Below are positions 42,891 to 52,267 of a stretch of 64,000 bases of DNA, piece by piece. Below the pieces are notes generated by a model. That model worked only from the letters and a program-made list of their open reading frames with translations. It did no database searches and was not told the DNA's origin. Origin of the DNA: DYHD01 sp037445375 (GTDB taxonomy: Bacteria > Nitrospirota > Thermodesulfovibrionia > Thermodesulfovibrionales > Dissulfurispiraceae); the NCBI GenBank assembly GCA_037445375.1, contig JBBIKS010000007.1, positions 1 through 64,000 of the forward strand, written 5' to 3'. How positions within the stretch are numbered: position 1 is the stretch's first letter; each line of letters opens with the position of its first letter. The position numbers and the translations under genes are program-made.

Positions 42891-45164
42891 TCAGCATTTT
42901 GTAAATCCGCATGTATAACATTTGGCGCAACCTTCTTCATGTTGAATTGAACTACCGCATTCAGGGCAGGCACCAATAAGCATCGCCTCGCTGTATGCTG
43001 GTTTATTGTTGCCATTGTCAATAGGAATTTTTGCAGACAAAGGTTGATATTTTTCCAATGCCTTGGCTATAGCATCAGAACACGATAGAATTCTGCCGCT
43101 TTCGTGCCATGTGGGCTGATGACAGGATATCCCCATGAGCTGCTTTGTAAGTTCTTCAGGCTCAACATTAGACCTAAGAGCAAGGGAGATAAGCCTCCCA
43201 ATAGCCTCTGCCTGGCTTGATGCGCACCCTCCAGCCTTGCCTATATTCGTAAAAACCTCAAACGGCTTGCCGCCTGCGTCTTCATTGATTGTTACATAAA
43301 GATTGCCGCACCCTGTCTTCATAAGCCTTGTTGTCCCTTTAATGAGAGATGGCCGTTTTTTGGGGATAACTTTCTGGAGAAAATCTGCTTGTGTTTTTTC
43401 TTCCTTCTTTTTCCCGCTCGATATGACCTGATCTTCTCTTGACCCATCACGATAGACGGTGACGCCCTTGCAGGATAGTTGATATGCTAAAAGATATACC
43501 TCTTCTACATCTTTCTTTGTGGCGCTGTTAGGGAAGTTGACCGTTTTTGAGACTGCATTGTCAGTGTATTTCTGGAAAGCCGCTTGCATCTTTATATGGT
43601 CTGCCGGCGATATATCATGGGATGTAACAAATACCTTTTTCATTTCATTAGGCAGTTCTTCAAAGTGTTGTATTGAACCTGTTTCTGAGAACTTTTCGAG
43701 AAGCTCTCTGCTCCACATCCCAAGCCTTTTCAATTCCTTCTCAAAGTGAGGATTAACCTCTATTAATTTAGTCCCTTCCATGACATTTCTTACAAATGAG
43801 ACGGCAAATAAAGGCTCTATGCCCGATGAACATCCGGCGATAATCGAGAGGGTTCCTGTAGGGGCAATGGTTGTCAATGTAGCGTTTCTCAGTGGTGCTT
43901 TGCCATTGTATATGCTTTTTGAGTAATTTGGAAAGACTCCACGACTTTGAGCGAGGCATTGTGATGCATTTATAGCCTCCGTGTGAATAAATTTCATTAT
44001 ATCCTCGACAAGCCCCAATGCTTCTTCCGAATTGTAAGGTATCTTCAATTGTATCAGCATGTCTGCCCATCCCATAATGCCGAGACCTATCTTCCTGTTT
44101 GCCTTTGTCATATCTTCTATCATCTTTAAGGGGTATTTGTTTGCATCTATTACATTATCAAGGAAATGCACTGCTTTGTGAACGGTGTCTTTCAGTTGTT
44201 GCCAATCTATTTCATTAATACTAAAACTACTGTGCTGCTGCTCTGCTGCGCTGTTGTTTTGCCTAACCATTTTAGCAAGGTTGATAGAGCCGAGATTGCA
44301 TGACTCAAATGGAAGCAGCGGCTGCTCCCCGCAAGGATTTGTTGACTCTATCTCTGCAATGGCAGGCGTAGGATTTGATTCATTAATCTTGTCAAGAAAT
44401 ACTATTCCCGGCTCCCCGTTCTTCCATGCCTGATTAATTATTGTCTCGAAAACCTCTTTTGCCTTAAGTGAGCCGGCAACCTTTTTCGTCCTTGGGTTGA
44501 TGAGATCATATTCTTTATCTTCATGAACAGCCTTCATAAATGATTCTGTGATGGCTACAGAGATATTAAAGTTATTAAGTTTATTATTTTTGTCCTTGCA
44601 GGTTATAAATTCAAGTATGTCAGGATGGTCAACCCTTAAGATGCCCATATTAGCACCTCTCCTTGTACCGCCCTGTTTAACTGCCTCTGTGGCAACATCA
44701 AATACAGTCATGAAAGAGACAGGTCCAGATGAAACACCTTTTGTAGAGCCAACTACATCACCCTTTGGCCTGAGCCTTGAAAAACTAAATCCAGTGCCGC
44801 CCCCTGATTTATGAATGATAGCAGCATATTTAACGGCATCGAAGATTGATTCCATCGAATCATCTACCTGAATAACAAAGCATGCAGAAAGCTGGCCAAG
44901 TCTCCTGCCGGCATTCATCAAAGTAGGGCTGTTAGGAAGGAATCTAAAAGATGTAATCAATTCATAAAAATCATTCTCTGTCTGCATGACTTCAAGATTA
45001 TCCTTTCCATAGAGCCTCTCTACCGAAGCTATAAACTTTGCGACCCTTCTGAAAAGCTCCTCCGGGGATTCGACTGTTTTGCCGTTTTCATCTTTTTTAA
45101 GATATCTCTTTTGGAGCACTTTAACGGCATTTGGGGTAAGATCAAGCATTAAATCTGATTTCAT
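42891..45164 (-). CDS. nrdJ: Adenosylcobalamin-dependent (class II) ribonucleotide reductase
   Basis: Oxygen-independent reduction of ribonucleotides to deoxyribonucleotides. The active-site loop contains NPCGEQPLLPFESCNLGS, and SACFVIQVDDSMESIFDA supplies the N-terminal redox cysteine. A TSCPD-type domain (~600-690) and a zinc-ribbon tail (CPECGSSI..CAKCYTCGFTKC) close the chain. 757 aa, full length for this vitamin B12-dependent type. AAGGAGG precedes ATG 45164. A candidate promoter with an NrdR-like palindrome lies ~440 nt upstream, with a family A element between. No B12 riboswitch was seen. Confidence 0.93.
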   Translation of the reverse strand: MKSDLMLDLTPNAVKVLQKRYLKKDENGKTVESPEELFRRVAKFIASVERLYGKDNLEVMQTENDFYELITSFRFLPNSPTLMNAGRRLGQLSACFVIQVDDSMESIFDAVKYAAIIHKSGGGTGFSFSRLRPKGDVVGSTKGVSSGPVSFMTVFDVATEAVKQGGTRRGANMGILRVDHPDILEFITCKDKNNKLNNFNISVAITESFMKAVHEDKEYDLINPRTKKVAGSLKAKEVFETIINQAWKNGEPGIVFLDKINESNPTPAIAEIESTNPCGEQPLLPFESCNLGSINLAKMVRQNNSAAEQQHSSFSINEIDWQQLKDTVHKAVHFLDNVIDANKYPLKMIEDMTKANRKIGLGIMGWADMLIQLKIPYNSEEALGLVEDIMKFIHTEAINASQCLAQSRGVFPNYSKSIYNGKAPLRNATLTTIAPTGTLSIIAGCSSGIEPLFAVSFVRNVMEGTKLIEVNPHFEKELKRLGMWSRELLEKFSETGSIQHFEELPNEMKKVFVTSHDISPADHIKMQAAFQKYTDNAVSKTVNFPNSATKKDVEEVYLLAYQLSCKGVTVYRDGSREDQVISSGKKKEEKTQADFLQKVIPKKRPSLIKGTTRLMKTGCGNLYVTINEDAGGKPFEVFTNIGKAGGCASSQAEAIGRLISLALRSNVEPEELTKQLMGISCHQPTWHESGRILSCSDAIAKALEKYQPLSAKIPIDNGNNKPAYSEAMLIGACPECGSSIQHEEGCAKCYTCGFTKC

Positions 45165-45362
45165 TTTTCCTCCTTTTTTGAATTTTATACGGGTTTAAAA
45201 ATGCGTGTTTATAATATTGACTTAGCTTCTTTTGCCTGTTTGCCTGAAAATATCTTTCTTGTTAGAGCAGTTATGTAATCAAATTTTTTAGGGACTTCCT
45301 GATATCCACATCTTGGTGCTTACAGAGGCAAGTCTTACATTTATAATCATTGCTACACTAAA

Positions 45363-45497
45363 TAGAGTCCGTTTATAAACTCTGAAAATTGTGTTTTTTC
45401 GTCATTCTGGCTTGCCCAGAATCGTTCTTTAAGAAGGATTCCCGACTCGCTTCGCTTGCGGGAATGGCAAAAAACCCGACTTTATAAACAGACACTA
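45363..45497. mobile_element. Family A element A7 in the nrdJ leader
   Basis: The left end TAGAGTCCGTTTATAAACT and the right end CTTTATAAACAGACACTA enclose palindromic arms (GTCATTCTGGC, GGGAATGGC). It lies between the candidate nrdJ promoter (45607-45634) and the nrdJ start, so it would be transcribed as part of the 5' leader. Confidence 0.68.
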
Positions 45498-45606
45498 AAT
45501 AACTTGATAAAACAGAATACAGCTTAAACCCTTATTTTTAGAAAATTACGGTTAATAATATTTAAGAAAAACTTATTAATATAAGCCTATTTAGTAGCAA
45601 TATAAA

Positions 45607-45634
45607 ATTATACCACAATATATTGTGCTGTCAA
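45607..45634 (-). promoter_or_regulatory. Strong promoter with NrdR-box-like palindrome, directed at nrdJ
   Basis: On the minus strand TTGACA (45634-45629), a 16-nt spacer and TATAAT (45612-45607). The spacer contains the perfect 14-bp palindrome CACAATATATTGTG (45614-45627), close to the NrdR repressor box consensus ACACWATATWTWGTGT. NrdR boxes usually come as phased pairs; I see only one clear copy. Confidence 0.65.
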
Positions 45635-45726
45635 GTATGATTTTAAAGGTATTGATATAATAGTGTTTTTTTAAATGTCCCTTAATATCAATTACAAAAC
45701 TGATATAATATTTGCATAGGATTATT

Positions 45727-46839
45727 ATGAAATTCATCATAAAAAATACTAATGAAGGTCACCGAACAGGGGTTATCACTACACCTCGGGGGCTGATTCA
45801 TACTCCTGCGTTTATGACTGTTGGAACACAGGGAACGGTTAAGGCTATGTCGCCTGATGAATTAAGAGAGATAGGGGCAGAGATAATCTTATGTAATACC
45901 TATCATCTTTATCTCAGGCCCGGTCATGATATAATCGGGAGACTCGGCGGTCTCCACTCATTCATTAACTGGAGCCCCCCTATACTTACAGATAGCGGGG
46001 GGTTTCAGGTGTTCAGTCTCTCAAGCTTGAGAAAGATTACCGAGCAGGGTGTTGAGTTCAGGTCGCACTTAGACGGCTCTTTGCACTTTATAAGCCCGGA
46101 GAAGTCTATGGAGATTCAGTTGATTTTAGGCTCAGATATTGCGATGGCATTTGATGAGTGCACTCCTTACCCTGCTGATTATGAATACGCTGTTAAATCG
46201 TTAATGCTTACTACAAGTTGGGCGAAAAGATGCAAAATGTTTCATGATAATAATAATTTAGGACAGCAAACCCTCTTTGGCATAATTCAGGGCGGGATGC
46301 ATAAAGAACTCAGGATGAGAAGCCTTGATGAATTGACAGAGATAGGCTTTCAAGGGTATGCCGTTGGTGGTTTGAGTGTAGGCGAGCCCAAAGAAGATAT
46401 GTATGAGATAATAGAATTTATCGGCAATAAAATGCCTGATGAAAAACCGAGATACCTGATGGGCGTAGGCGACTTAATCGATATGCTAAAGGCAGTAGAG
46501 AATGGCTTTGATATGTTTGATTGCGTAATGCCCACAAGAAATGCAAGAAATGGAACACTTTTTACAAGTATGGGCAGGGTCAGCATAAAAAGAGCTGAAT
46601 TCAAAGATGACCCCAGCCCATTAGACCCACAATGCGGATGTTATACATGCAGAAACTATTCACGGGCATATTTAAGGCATCTCTTTCTTTCAAGGGAGAT
46701 ACTATCAATGAGGCTCAATACTATCCACAATCTTTATTTTTACCTGAATTTTTTTAGAAATATGAGAGAAGCGATAGATGCAGGCAGATTCAGGAATTTC
46801 AAAAAATATTGGGAAGGCATATTTGAGCAGGATTACTGA
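45727..46839 (+). CDS. tgt: tRNA-guanine transglycosylase
   Basis: Exchanges guanine 34 for preQ1 in queuosine tRNAs. TVGTQGTVKAMSPDEL, the active-site DSGGFQVFSLS, GGLSVGEP and the zinc motif CGCYTC..YLRHLF are present. 370 aa from ATG 45727; an upstream TTG (45712) adds five residues and is less likely. A TATAAT at 45704-45709 gives a short leader. The next gene overlaps its 3' end. Confidence 0.93.
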   Translation: MKFIIKNTNEGHRTGVITTPRGLIHTPAFMTVGTQGTVKAMSPDELREIGAEIILCNTYHLYLRPGHDIIGRLGGLHSFINWSPPILTDSGGFQVFSLSSLRKITEQGVEFRSHLDGSLHFISPEKSMEIQLILGSDIAMAFDECTPYPADYEYAVKSLMLTTSWAKRCKMFHDNNNLGQQTLFGIIQGGMHKELRMRSLDELTEIGFQGYAVGGLSVGEPKEDMYEIIEFIGNKMPDEKPRYLMGVGDLIDMLKAVENGFDMFDCVMPTRNARNGTLFTSMGRVSIKRAEFKDDPSPLDPQCGCYTCRNYSRAYLRHLFLSREILSMRLNTIHNLYFYLNFFRNMREAIDAGRFRNFKKYWEGIFEQDY

Positions 46840-47686
46840 TATAAGAAAGATTCTAATTATAACCTTGCTCCTGAATCTTTTGGTCTCGGGTATAAAGATA
46901 TTTTATGGTTATCTGACGAATTCCCTCGCTATCTTATCCGATGGCTTTCATTCACTCTTTGACGGTGTCTCAAATATAGTTGGGCTTGTCGGCATATACC
47001 TCTCATCGCACTCGCCAGACGAGAAGCATCCCTACGGACATAGAAAATATGAGACATTATTTACAATCTTTATAGGACTTTTAATGTTTGTTACCTGTGC
47101 TGAGATATTTAGAAGGGCTTATGATTCGCTCACGTGCGCTAATACTAACATAGTAAAAGTAACTGACGTAAGCTTTATTGTAATGATTTGCACGATGATT
47201 ATTAATGCATTTGTTGCAAGATATGAAGCAAAGAAGGGCAGGGAATTGAAAAGCGAATATCTGATAGCAGACTCGCAGCATACAAAGAGCGATGTGTATA
47301 TCTCGGTTGGGGTTATTATTAGCCTTGTATTAATGAAGTTAGGCCTTGTTTTTGCCGATATAATAACAGGCGCAATAGTGGGTCTTTTTGTTGCAAAGGC
47401 GGGAATAAATATAATAAAAGAGGCAGCAGAAACCCTTGTTGACAGGACTAAAATAGATAAATCGAAGATTAAAGAAGTTGTAAATCATGTAAAAGGCGTC
47501 AAAGGTTGTCATAAGGTAAGGACGCGCGGGACAATAAGTCATGTCTTTCTTGATTTACACATTGTAGTGGAGCCATCTTTGTCTGTCCAGGAGGCACATG
47601 ATATCGCTCATCTGGCAGAAGAAGAGATTAGAAAAAGATTTCCAGAGGTTATTGATATAATGATACATATAGAACCCGCCCTATGA
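46823..47686 (+). CDS. Cation diffusion facilitator (CDF) transporter
   Basis: Exports divalent metals such as Zn2+, Fe2+ or Mn2+ by proton antiport. Six transmembrane helices. Metal site A residues are in LSDGFHSLFDG and in ADSQHTKSDVY. A cytoplasmic C-terminal domain (~205-287) contains conserved His/Asp positions. The start is judged to be TTG 46823 with GGGAAGG six bases upstream, overlapping tgt by 17 nt (287 aa); the ATG at 46778 lacks a ribosome binding site. The metal is not identifiable. Confidence 0.87.
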   Translation: MSRITDIRKILIITLLLNLLVSGIKIFYGYLTNSLAILSDGFHSLFDGVSNIVGLVGIYLSSHSPDEKHPYGHRKYETLFTIFIGLLMFVTCAEIFRRAYDSLTCANTNIVKVTDVSFIVMICTMIINAFVARYEAKKGRELKSEYLIADSQHTKSDVYISVGVIISLVLMKLGLVFADIITGAIVGLFVAKAGINIIKEAAETLVDRTKIDKSKIKEVVNHVKGVKGCHKVRTRGTISHVFLDLHIVVEPSLSVQEAHDIAHLAEEEIRKRFPEVIDIMIHIEPAL

Positions 47687-47782
47687 CTGCAACAACTATA
47701 TTAAAAAACCTAAATTGAGCAATTTTTTTCTATTGTAGCTTTTTCATAAAATTGACAAAGCATTTTTGGTTTTGCTCATAAA

Positions 47783-47930
47783 TAGAGTCTGTTTATAAAC
47801 TATTATTGAGATAAAAGGTTAACATTCCCGCGAAAGCGAGAATCCAGTTTTTTCAAGCCTTTCTGGATGCCAGACTAAGGACTTCGGGCATGACGGAAAT
47901 AAAAAACGGCAATTTATAAACAGACACTAA
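47783..47930. mobile_element. Family A element A8 (well preserved)
   Basis: Ends TAGAGTCTGTTTATAAACT and TTTATAAACAGACACTA. The interior order GAGATAAAAGG, ATTCCCGCGAAAGCGAGAAT, CCAGTTTTTT, GCCTTTCTGGATGCC, CTTCGGGCATGACGG is almost the same as in copy A10. TA flanks both ends, as expected for insertion at a TA dinucleotide. Confidence 0.75.
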
Positions 47931-48080
47931 ATAGGTATATGCGGGCTTTAGCCCGCGAGATAATAAGGCAATAAAGGCTGTAGCTACCAAAAATAAACAA
48001 AACACAATAATTCTTTCCCCCCGCCTATGCTATTGTTGACACTAAGCGCATAGTAGCCTATACTACCTTAGTTAGAAAAT

Positions 48081-48614
48081 ATGAAAAAAATAATTCACAA
48101 TTTTACAATTATTATTATAGCTCTATTTCTACTTATATCGTTAGCGTCCTGCGTAAAAAGCAGCGGGCTGATAACAGAGGAGATTAGAAGCGATAGAATC
48201 TCAGGAACATTTACACTGATTCTATACGGTGCCAGATTCAGCGGTGATATTGAAAATGTAGCCATCCTTGATATCGAAGGAGACAAATATACCTTTGAAG
48301 TGTTTGCCCCTGATTTTGATTATAAGCTCAGAACCAGAGTCCCTGCTGAGGAAGCAATAAAAATAGCTGAAGGCTTCATTGCCTCATACGGGTCATTTAA
48401 ATATCCACAAATAAGCCAGATAAAGGATTTAAACGGCAATGTCATAGGATATGAATTCAGGCCCTTATACCACCCTTCAGAGTTTGGCACTTTCGATGTG
48501 CTCGATATAGATTACTGGTTAGAGGGAAATAAGGTTAAAGTCAGAATCGGATTAATCCCGGAAATAAGACAGAGGCTTTTCAACGACGAAAGCTTTTCAA
48601 GCGACTCACAATAA
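48081..48614 (+). CDS. Hypothetical lipoprotein
   Basis: 177 aa. The N-terminus is a lipoprotein signal with lipobox SLASC ending at C24. The rest is a globular domain without a recognised family, rich in beta-strand-like alternation (GTFTLILYGARFSGDIENVA) and ending in an acidic/Ser tail. A TATACT box at 48059-48064 may be its -10. Nothing in the surroundings indicates a role. Confidence 0.65.
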   Translation: MKKIIHNFTIIIIALFLLISLASCVKSSGLITEEIRSDRISGTFTLILYGARFSGDIENVAILDIEGDKYTFEVFAPDFDYKLRTRVPAEEAIKIAEGFIASYGSFKYPQISQIKDLNGNVIGYEFRPLYHPSEFGTFDVLDIDYWLEGNKVKVRIGLIPEIRQRLFNDESFSSDSQ

Positions 48615-49090
48615 TACTTTCAAAGTATGAAACTTACAAGACCCATATCTATTTTGGGTGGTCTTCTGGGTATTCGAGAAATACCTAAGCATCTCGAAGA
48701 ATGACTATAATTTATTGATTCCATTAGCAGTGCAGAATGACATTTTGTTTCTAAAAAGTTATTTTTTGAAAACCTCGGTTTCGGCATTCAATTGACAAAG
48801 GATTTCTTTTTGATTTATCATTTAAACCTTGTATTATCTGCATTCTTTTGAATACAACTCAAGTGTTTTCAAGAGAGATTTTTAGTAATTGAAAGCCGCT
48901 TCTCAAAGTTTCTTGACTATAGCGGTTATATGTATTTCATTGTTCTCTTTTCTCCTGACAAGGATTGTTCGCTCAAGTAGGGGCGTTTCTGAAAGCAACT
49001 GGCTTCCTTTAACTGTTTTTATGAGCAAAGATTTGCAGAAATACCGCTGCTAATAAATAAATTTAACAAAAAACCTTTAAGAGGGGGCAT
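48615..49090. other. Intergenic region upstream of glyQS
   Basis: AT-rich, with a degenerate GTCATTC-type palindrome near 48690-48760. I looked for a T-box leader upstream of the glycyl-tRNA synthetase genes and saw neither its conserved T-box sequence nor a terminator. Confidence 0.35.
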
Positions 49091-49960
49091 ATGTATTTTC
49101 AAGATCTAATAATGAAATTGAATGATTTCTGGGCTAAGAAGGGATGTATTCTGCTTCAACCCTATGATATAGAGGTTGGAGCTGGCACATTTCATCCTGC
49201 AACTTTTTTCAGAGTAATCGGTCCTGAACCTTGGAAAACAGCCTATGTTGAACCAAGCAGAAGACCCACTGACGGCAGGTATGGCGAAAATCCAAACAGG
49301 CTGCAGCATTACTATCAATATCAGGTTATAGTCAAGCCTTCCCCTCTTGACAGTCAGGATATATACCTTGAAAGCCTTGCCTATCTTGGTATCGAGGCAA
49401 CGACACATGATATTCGTTTTGTTGAGGACGACTGGGAGTCTCCAACCCTCGGAGCATGGGGGCTGGGCTGGGAAGTATGGCTCGATGGTATGGAGATTAC
49501 TCAATTTACTTATTTTCAGCAAGTAGGCGGAATTGACCTTAAGCCTGTTTCCCTGGAGATAACATACGGGCTTGAAAGGATAGCAATGTATTTGCAAGAA
49601 ATTGACAATGTATTTGAACTAAAGTGGTGCAAAGGCATTAAATACGGTGAAATACATAAGCAGGGAGAAATTGAATTTTCCAAATTCAATTTCGATTACT
49701 CAAATCCAGAATTGTTAATGTATCAATTTGAGGCATCAGAGAAGGAGTCTAAACGAATGAATGAACTGGGGCTGGTTCTGCCTGCTTATGAATACTGCCT
49801 TAAATGTTCGCACTATTTTAATTTGCTCGATGCAAGAGGTGTTTTGTCCGTAACAGAAAGAACTGGATATATAGCAAGGGTCAGAGGGCTCGCGAGGCTT
49901 TGCGCAGAAGCCTTCTTAAGACAAAGAGAAAATATGGGCTTTCCACTTTTGAAGAGGTGA
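49091..49960 (+). CDS. glyQ: Glycyl-tRNA synthetase alpha subunit
   Basis: Catalytic subunit of the bacterial alpha2-beta2 enzyme. The start YFQDLIMKLNDFWAKKGCIL, GAGTFHPATFFRVIGPEPW and the class II motif 2 region VEPSRRPTDGRYGENPNR are diagnostic. 289 aa, as expected. AGAGGGGG precedes the ATG. glyS follows after 3 nt. Confidence 0.95.
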   Translation: MYFQDLIMKLNDFWAKKGCILLQPYDIEVGAGTFHPATFFRVIGPEPWKTAYVEPSRRPTDGRYGENPNRLQHYYQYQVIVKPSPLDSQDIYLESLAYLGIEATTHDIRFVEDDWESPTLGAWGLGWEVWLDGMEITQFTYFQQVGGIDLKPVSLEITYGLERIAMYLQEIDNVFELKWCKGIKYGEIHKQGEIEFSKFNFDYSNPELLMYQFEASEKESKRMNELGLVLPAYEYCLKCSHYFNLLDARGVLSVTERTGYIARVRGLARLCAEAFLRQRENMGFPLLKR

Positions 49961-49963
49961 TAT

Positions 49964-52051
49964 ATGGATAATATAAATAGCGAAATCAATTCTCAATCTT
50001 ATCCCAAGCTCTTAATGGAGCTTGGCGTGGAAGAGATACCAGCCCGTTTTCTGCCTGATGCTTTGATAAATTTAAAAAACAATGCAGAAAACCTATTTAA
50101 TGAGTATAGATTATCTGTTACTAACATCAAAACTTTTGCTACACCGAGAAGACTTATCCTTTTGGCAGAGGTTAAAGGGAGTCAAAAAGCCGTTGAAAAA
50201 GAAGTATGGGGACCGCCATCAAATGCTGCATATGATGAAAACGGCAGCCCTACAAAGGCTGCAGAGGCTTTTGCTAAAGCACATGGTATATCTATTGAAG
50301 ATTTACAGAAAAAGGAAAAAGGAAAAGGTTCCTATATTGTTGCAATTATTAAGGAGGCTGCTAAAAATACAAAAGAGGTTTTACCCGAGATTTTAAGCAA
50401 AGCTATATTATCCCTTAATTTTCCTAAGAATATGAGATGGGGAGACGGTGATTTGAGGTTTGTCAGGCCAATTCACTGGATACTTGCAATATATAACAAT
50501 GAAAAAATAAGTTTCGAGATCGAAGGCATTAAAAGCAATGCAATGACGAGAGGGCACAGATTCCTCTCTCCTGCTTCATTTGAAATAAAGGATTATAAAT
50601 CTTATATAAATCTACTGAAAAATAACTTTGTAATACTTGATCAAGAGGAACGCAGAAGGACAATCGCAGAAGATGCAAAAAAATTAGCCTCGAGTGTTAA
50701 CGCATCAGTGATTTTATATGAAGATTTGCTTGAACATGTCACCTTTTTGGTCGAATATCCAGTCTCAGTTTTAGGTACTTTCTCGTCTGACTATTTATCT
50801 CTGCCTCGTGAACTGCTTATTACAGTTATGAAAGGGCATCAAAAGTATTTCGCCCTTGAAGACTCGCGCAAGAGACTTGTCAACCATTTTATCATTGTCA
50901 GTAATACCAAAAATATAAATGCCGAGACAATAAAAAAAGGCGCTGAAAGAGTAATTAAAGCCAGATTTGAGGACGCCCGTTTTTATTTTGAAGAAGACTC
51001 AAAGACGCCACTTAAGAACAGACTTGAGGGCTTAAAAAATGTTGTATATCATGACAGGCTTGGCAGCCTTTACAGCAAGACCCAGAGGATAGCAGCAATA
51101 GCAGATTTCATATGCAGCCGATGCTGCCCTGATAAAAAAGAAGATGTGAATACTGCAGCCCTTTTATCTAAGACTGACCTTATTACGGGCGTTGTCAGAG
51201 AATTCCCAGAGTTGCAGGGGATTATCGGCAGTTATTATGCATCGAAAGAGAAATATAGCGATTCCATATCAAAAGCAATAAGAGAGCAGTACCTTCCTTC
51301 ACATACAGGCGATGTACTGCCAGAAACAGATGCAGGCGCCATAGTAAGCATCGCAGATAAATTTGATAACATTGCTTCATTCTTTATGCTTGGATTATCA
51401 CCAACCGGCTCTGAAGACCCCTTTGCATTAAGAAGGCAGGCTCATGGGGTGATATTAATAGCGGCACAAAAACGCTACGATATGACCCTTTTAGAATTGC
51501 TGCATACTGCTTTGCAGCCTTATGAGATTAAAGAAAAAGAAGAACTCATGAACTCGCTTATGAGGTTTTTTGAACAAAGAATAGATTATTTATTTCAATC
51601 TGAAGGACATCCAGCTGATTTCATTGCATCAATAATGTCTTTTGCAGGAACGGTTCCTCTTTGTAGGGTCAAAGATAGATTGAATGCATTGATTGAGTTT
51701 AAGAATGACCCTGATTATGATTCATTCATCCTTGCAATTAAGAGGGTGAATAATATCGCTCCTAAATTCGATGTCTTGCCGGTCAAAAAGGATCTCTTTG
51801 CACAAGATGAGGAAGGGCTGCTTTATCAGGAATTCCAGTTAGTAAGCTCCAAACTTCATTCCATGTTGCAAGTGCATGATTATTCAGGCGCTTTAATAGC
51901 TCTTAAGAGTCTGAAGGATCCCATAAATAGATTTTTTGATAAGGTCTTAGTAATGGATAAGAATGAAGAAATAAAAATCAACCGTTTGTCGTTAATAAAA
52001 GAGGTGCAAACCTTAGCTCAGCAGATTGCAGATTTTTCAAAATTGTCCTGA
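49964..52051 (+). CDS. glyS: Glycyl-tRNA synthetase beta subunit
   Basis: tRNA-binding subunit paired with GlyQ. LLMELGVEEIPARFLPDAL at the N-terminus, FPKNMRWGDGDLRFVRPIHW, and LLSKTDLITGVVREFPELQG are family signatures. An HD-like core and the C-terminal anticodon-binding region follow. 695 aa, normal. Cotranscribed with glyQ. Confidence 0.95.
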   Translation: MDNINSEINSQSYPKLLMELGVEEIPARFLPDALINLKNNAENLFNEYRLSVTNIKTFATPRRLILLAEVKGSQKAVEKEVWGPPSNAAYDENGSPTKAAEAFAKAHGISIEDLQKKEKGKGSYIVAIIKEAAKNTKEVLPEILSKAILSLNFPKNMRWGDGDLRFVRPIHWILAIYNNEKISFEIEGIKSNAMTRGHRFLSPASFEIKDYKSYINLLKNNFVILDQEERRRTIAEDAKKLASSVNASVILYEDLLEHVTFLVEYPVSVLGTFSSDYLSLPRELLITVMKGHQKYFALEDSRKRLVNHFIIVSNTKNINAETIKKGAERVIKARFEDARFYFEEDSKTPLKNRLEGLKNVVYHDRLGSLYSKTQRIAAIADFICSRCCPDKKEDVNTAALLSKTDLITGVVREFPELQGIIGSYYASKEKYSDSISKAIREQYLPSHTGDVLPETDAGAIVSIADKFDNIASFFMLGLSPTGSEDPFALRRQAHGVILIAAQKRYDMTLLELLHTALQPYEIKEKEELMNSLMRFFEQRIDYLFQSEGHPADFIASIMSFAGTVPLCRVKDRLNALIEFKNDPDYDSFILAIKRVNNIAPKFDVLPVKKDLFAQDEEGLLYQEFQLVSSKLHSMLQVHDYSGALIALKSLKDPINRFFDKVLVMDKNEEIKINRLSLIKEVQTLAQQIADFSKLS

Positions 52052-52153
52052 TTGGCTGTATCAAATGTGGATTCGGAAGGAAGGTGCTACTTAGGGGTTA
52101 ATAGAAAGTCATCATTCCTAAAGGGGTTAGGTAATCGTATCGTTATGATAGAG

Positions 52154-52208
52154 ATTAGCTCCTCATGAAATATTTGACTCAAAAGTCAAGATTCATCGAG
52201 GAGCTAAT
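52154..52208. repeat. Long inverted repeat between convergent genes
   Basis: ATTAGCTCCTC (52154-52164) pairs with GAGGAGCTAAT (52198-52208). Further pairing inside (ATGAA/TTCAT and TTGACT/AGTCAA) makes a ~22-bp interrupted stem. It lies between glyS and the convergent MetE-like gene. No T run follows, so a factor-assisted or RNA-stability role is as likely as termination. Confidence 0.6.
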
Positions 52209-52267
52209 TAGTTTATGCCTACTGCGTAAAAAACTAATTGGATTTTGCGAGCTAAAGGCAATCAATT

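Noticed and set aside
45165..45600. Cobalamin riboswitch upstream of the B12-dependent nrdJ
   Set aside because: No B12-box or supporting stem pattern was seen; the leader contains a family A element and a NrdR-like box instead.
48615..49090. T-box leader upstream of glyQS
   Set aside because: I found neither the conserved T-box sequence nor a terminator-antiterminator pair.
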